Part shown: piece after piece, positions 62,101-64,000 of the stretch
Numbering within the stretch: position 1 is the stretch's first letter
How the letters are laid out: each line of letters starts with the position of its first letter
Assembly (NCBI RefSeq): GCF_008086345.1
Contig: NZ_CP043006.1
Location: 4,834,032-4,898,031 of the forward strand
Reading direction: 5' to 3'
DNA: 64,000 nt
From: Chitinophaga sp. XS-30
Lineage (GTDB): Bacteria; Bacteroidota; Bacteroidia; Chitinophagales; Chitinophagaceae
Translations under genes and position numbers: made by a program
Notes under the pieces: generated by a model
The model's input: the letters and a program-made list of their open reading frames with translations, nothing else
Database searches by the model: none
What the model was told of the DNA's origin: nothing

Positions 62101-64000
62101 AACAAAAGTGGATGGCACCGGCATCGAGATAAAGTTCAATGAATCCATCGGCACGAACCAGGGCGGGTCTTTCGGATCGTCCACGGACAATGTATCCACT
62201 TTCGGCTTTACCCTGGCATCGGACGGCACGGATGATTTTGTAAGTGTGGATGTGAACCGGGCCGCGGATTCCAGCTTTGTGTTCCGCACCAAAGGCGGCG
62301 CTACCGCCTGCCCCTATGAAGGCGCTGTTGCTACAAAATACTATCAGCCCGGAACGCTCATCGATCAGCCGACGCAACGGATAGAAGTGCCGCGGCTGTC
62401 TGTGGAAAACCCGGTGGTCAGCAGCATTCCCTCCTCGCGGAAAGCGGCCTATACGCTCTACCTGAGAAATGAATCGGAAGCCAGGCTGCCCGCCATCTTT
62501 GTGCTCGGCTATACGGATAACGACAGCGTAAAAGGCGCTACCATCGCCGTGGACGGCACGCCCATCGGCGGTTCAGGCAGGGCTGTAGTGGTGCAATACG
62601 GCGAAACAGTGACCAAAGTACTGACGCTGACCAAAGGTCCCGATGCAATGGATTACCGCAACATACAGGTACTGTTGCGCTCTTCCTGCCAGTACGATCC
62701 TACCGGCTACCAGGAGACCATCGCGGATACGGTGCTCATCTCCGCGCATTTCATTCCGTCCTGCTCGGACATCCATATCAAATCCCCGGCGGACAAGTGG
62801 GTGCTGAACCGGGAATCCCCCGTTAACACCCAGGGTGAGCGGTACCTTCCGCTGACGATAGACCAGTTTGATGTCAATAACAGTCTCTTCAGCCATATCG
62901 AGCTGCAATATAAACCGGCATCGGACAGCCGCTGGATCACCGCAGTGAAGTTCTTTGCCGATTCCGCCAGGCTCAATGCAGCCGATGGTGAAAAACAATT
63001 CATCACCAATGCCGAAGCGATCCTTTACAACCTCGTGATGAGCGATGGCAGCTTTAACGATCAGGCATACGACATACAGGCGGTGAGCTATTGCGAGATC
63101 GGGCCGGCCAATTTCGTGACCACCGTTTCCAACAGGGTCAGCGGGATAAAAGACACCTACGCACCGCGGCTTTTCGGCAGCCCGCAGCCGGCCAACGGCA
63201 TTCTGGGCATACAGGACGAGATACTGCTGCGCTTCAATGAACAGGTATCGGCCGGGCTGCTGACGTTCGCGGACTTCCAGGTGACCGGCATCCGGAATGG
63301 CGCCAAAGGCGACCATACGGTGTCCGTAAAACTGGATGGTGAAGGGGATCACCTGGCTACGGAGTTCTCCAAGAATCTCCATGGAAAAGATATCACCGCC
63401 GAAATGTGGATACTGGCGGACAGGCCGCAGAACAGCACCTTGTTCAGCCACGGCAGTACCGGCGAATCCATGGAAATGGCAATCACTGCGGACCATTACC
63501 TGGAAGTGACCATTGGCGCAAAAGTGATCCGCAGCGACCGGCCGCTGCCCTACCGGCAGGGAGAATGGGCGCATGTGGCCATGGTGTACAACGCCGCCAC
63601 GGCCAAAGTATCGGCTTACTACAATTTCACGGAAGTCATACACGATGCGGAAGCCGCAGCCTATACCGGCACCGGTCACTTTGAAATGGGCAGCAGCATT
63701 AAAGCACAGGGCAATACTTTCGCCGGAAGGATGCATGAAGTGCGGATATGGTCTGCGCGCCAGACCGCCACGCAGCTGCAGATCAGCAGCCTGGCCCGCC
63801 TCTCCGGCGCCGAAAGCGGACTGATGGCCTATTATCCCATGACGGAAGCCAAAGGCAGTGTTGCCTTCGACAAGGCGCATGGCGCCAATGCAAGGCTTCA
63901 GGGCAGTTGGAGCCTGCCTCCCGGAAAATCCCTTTCCTTCGGTAACGGCAACGGCTATCTGAAAATAAACACTGCTTTTGCTCCGGTCACTTCCGCCATG
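56192..64000 (+). CDS. giant secreted surface protein with beta-helix repeats and LamG domains (3' end outside window)
   Basis: The reading frame is open from ATG 56192 to the window end, 2603 codons, with no stop seen. A signal peptide (FLLSFLSLFMAASAQ) is followed by a right-handed beta-helix (about 30-560) built from repeats such as GGGIYN, SSPVITHCTFTNNT and GGGAIYN. A beta-sandwich region and a carboxypeptidase-regulatory-like unit (GTIYGRVTYESGQSVENVAV, near 877) precede a LamG domain at about 905-1100 (YLKLDSLYTPFTDTAFSVEA, GHIDEMRAWN). Another regulatory-like unit is near 1185-1260 (FPVSGYVYYQHSTVPVKGVQ), then a long unassigned part, an Ig-like unit near 2320-2375 (NEQVSAGLLTFADFQVTG), a second LamG at about 2380-2570, and the start of a third. 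An adhesin-like role is likely; a sorting domain should lie beyond the window. Confidence 0.85.
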   Translation, partial: MKKIYFLLSFLSLFMAASAQSYQPDVNGTLYVNAAAAGNGGGSSWANAIPHLSDALVAAQNLNAVTTGRVARIWVARGSYAPKYSAGGATGSYHQAFVMVKDVMLYGGFSGTETTLAQRDTTLLFTTNRTLLGSESQIMHHVVIAAGDMGVIGLDGFEITGGTPFGRTGTITVNGETIDITKGSGIYNAGTSLSVRHCYIRRNNGSTGGGMYNAGGSPLIDQCRFSDNYGNGAGIYNDIGTNAVIQHTVFSNGMGSNGGGIYNRQCSPLISHCTFSQNKASSGGAGIYNIASSPVITHCTFTNNTETTGDPATGGGIHNANGSSPQISHCTFTGNSALSGGGAIYNANASMPAITSCTFLNNIAPGSSGNGGAIFNSASSPVIALCILRGNVAEIGGGAIYNTGNASPRIIGSVFSGNNIGVGGGINIYNQNSNPSIINCTFSDLHLATEKGGIYNNSASPVIINSILWGRNSSIINLNGSNPTVSYSIVQQAQNAIYPGTDNLNTDPLFIAPATGDYRLQQNSQAIHNGNTNITQYGVPAVDIEGNRRSVGGQINIGAYASAYEWPQVLTAAYDGRDTVMLSWQVNKPGASYLGGDNFELRRSTDSLFATNVKVVTASYSYDPDISDYSFTDDITDIRGGQRLFYQLRRTATATDWGWDTSRRAGTPVTIHTALAVDTSILTESDGPKGIVTWEGIKGVWVTGTKLTIRKMNVTTSATQETIELNEEQARSGEYIDENISYCSEFRYYLKLTLGNDYASPPEAQVPGTVLAVNIGTIRDLVASKGYFPDRAELRWSAQGRFENYIIKRKVYGSADDFVQIEIVPGTSTSEIQTDDLKGVPGVYYQYMVVGAVNCNNAMKHSRDTLYAIGFRSPTGTIYGRVTYESGQSVENVAVRLQSNDETSLGRSIYLNGNNNSYLKLDSLYTPFTDTAFSVEAWIRPDDAAPASQTIFFREGVCELGFDAAGQLAFQYNGVSVTGDYRNPNHTFVHVTAVCAADSLFIYLNDSLLAKTAYQPAAMPSPGKAVHIGRHATGNNFKGHIDEMRAWNVALSREQIARNHTRLLAGDEKGLAAYWRFDETITDQFYDLSYRNHQYHKNDGGMDPASVIRSALVPTPEQLSLKSYTDATGNYMITGIPYTGNGITYTVVPLFGTHQFDPVSVNRLVSASTPSFTVDFKDKSSFPVSGYVYYQHSTVPVKGVQFRIDGMFAQQNNGDIIETDATGRFTIAVPVGTHEVKAVKVNHVFANEGKITDRFGRNLNYQEPLSERVLYDSTTIRFIGRVAGGAIEEARPLGHSLSVNNLGKDLSVVMELPSGSVYELYKGTPEAPEKTVTVNHLLPSNETDSAKIHRSTVVYQSTRIVIYPDPETGEFAADLIPEPFLATTVNATGWGDLLDGQPVALNFSNKFVEQQSPHGYKDSTQNSTGDWIYTSYADTVKYNDAYQFIKRVTPSVSITQVTNSGHQLPYFGDAMYEARSVSGILTQVPLVDSLQSGKDMYRFGHPVFSQNGRYRFRIAAFEAYPYYENVLPDGTKVIAQQNGSDRIDEVPTQDGHVSLLNGLRDGPASADTISLDASGVALYNFVVGEPDIATAGLKNFAANIRFGQATNIGWRWHGEPQMQAYGMGFRMSGTTFVTAGPDNLLMVLRDPPGSRSFSFAESGTTFTSSSTYSGSVDQVGEETFVNQLGFVLSTFTGVGAGVIKQVDAATGIGFGLRHEEHFTGTNSKTVTSTLTSRYQTSDAPVFVGAAADLFVGYSTNITYGESRNITIIKRSDLKAADILLYEPGPASEYIIIQRDGVNFGENFGTLFAYPQQHIEKVLIPDLLRIRNSALLPPTTPAAEAQAAADNTGKQVYVSKLAADDPRFGKSNNDSITFGATGKNAVFGDGPSYKIYMPQQPGYRNDTIMTLNQFVDNWKRRMADNEEAKLKSSLIQNYSFHAGFPVSHTEQTSVKKDTTYSFNIIVSGSVFGSTETKVDGTGIEIKFNESIGTNQGGSFGSSTDNVSTFGFTLASDGTDDFVSVDVNRAADSSFVFRTKGGATACPYEGAVATKYYQPGTLIDQPTQRIEVPRLSVENPVVSSIPSSRKAAYTLYLRNESEARLPAIFVLGYTDNDSVKGATIAVDGTPIGGSGRAVVVQYGETVTKVLTLTKGPDAMDYRNIQVLLRSSCQYDPTGYQETIADTVLISAHFIPSCSDIHIKSPADKWVLNRESPVNTQGERYLPLTIDQFDVNNSLFSHIELQYKPASDSRWITAVKFFADSARLNAADGEKQFITNAEAILYNLVMSDGSFNDQAYDIQAVSYCEIGPANFVTTVSNRVSGIKDTYAPRLFGSPQPANGILGIQDEILLRFNEQVSAGLLTFADFQVTGIRNGAKGDHTVSVKLDGEGDHLATEFSKNLHGKDITAEMWILADRPQNSTLFSHGSTGESMEMAITADHYLEVTIGAKVIRSDRPLPYRQGEWAHVAMVYNAATAKVSAYYNFTEVIHDAEAAAYTGTGHFEMGSSIKAQGNTFAGRMHEVRIWSARQTATQLQISSLARLSGAESGLMAYYPMTEAKGSVAFDKAHGANARLQGSWSLPPGKSLSFGNGNGYLKINTAFAPVTSAM

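Noticed and set aside
1..64000. Insertion sequences, integrases, tRNA or rRNA genes
   Set aside because: No transposase, recombinase, cloverleaf or rRNA segment was recognised on either strand.

Overview
The window looks like the chromosome of a member of Bacteroidota, most likely family Chitinophagaceae and close to Chitinophaga. This is inferred from gene content and style only: two complete ECF sigma / FecR / SusC / SusD surface-signalling loci, Bacteroidota-type sigma factors and FtsX permeases, a type IX secretion C-terminal sorting domain, many lipoproteins with lipoboxes, LamG giants, and mid-50s GC. No rRNA, tRNA, CRISPR array, insertion sequence or prophage was recognised. Gene density is high and no intergenic gap exceeds about 300 bases.

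Layout. 1-1.3 kb: an ABC-2 permease (end of an operon that begins upstream) and a small unknown protein. 1.5-10.4 kb, plus strand: ECF sigma, FecR, SusC, SusD, a phosphodiester-glycosidase-family lipoprotein and an IPT/NHL-repeat lipoprotein, closed by a clear terminator; this is a cell-surface-signalling uptake locus. 10.5-15.6 kb: a lipoprotein GH2-like glycosidase overlapping, by ATGA, a very unusual 1263-residue cellulose-synthase-like glycosyltransferase that carries a GH26-like domain and a second, catalytically degenerate GH2-like barrel. 15.6-17.6 kb, minus: two unknown proteins. 17.8-20.5 kb, plus: an unknown lipoprotein, a membrane protein, a histidine kinase and a NarL-type regulator in overlapping order. 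20.6-29.2 kb, minus: a second sigma/FecR/SusC/SusD locus ending in a Tat-exported FAD oxidoreductase. 29.5-33.9 kb, plus: a secreted protein with two tandem esterase-like domains and a sorting tail, then an FtsX-type permease. 33.9-43.6 kb: a mixed region with a PAP2 phosphatase, a GH43 arabinanase, a site-2 protease, PEP synthase, an uncharacterised TIM-barrel protein and a large lipoprotein. 43.8-44.9 kb: AI-2E family transporter.

45.1-50.7 kb, plus: the mutagenic repair cassette imuA-imuB-dnaE2. It is the most interesting stretch. Between imuB and dnaE2 lie two and a half 90-bp tandem repeats that stay in one reading frame with both genes and hold repeated copies of the dnaE2 start site. 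dnaE2 itself is split by a single-base frameshift at a C6 run, almost exactly between its PHP and polymerase domains.

50.9-64 kb: a lysozyme-like protein with an N-terminus like cargo of extracellular contractile injection systems, a DUF1080-type lipoprotein, a TPR histidine kinase with a LytTR response regulator, and a giant surface protein (over 2600 residues visible, running off the window) with beta-helix repeats and LamG domains. A pair of direct repeats shaped like a LytTR binding site lies between the regulator and the giant gene.

All family calls are by eye from translated motifs; no database search was possible. Starts were moved from the longest frame wherever a signal peptide, overlap or family-typical N-terminus argued for it.
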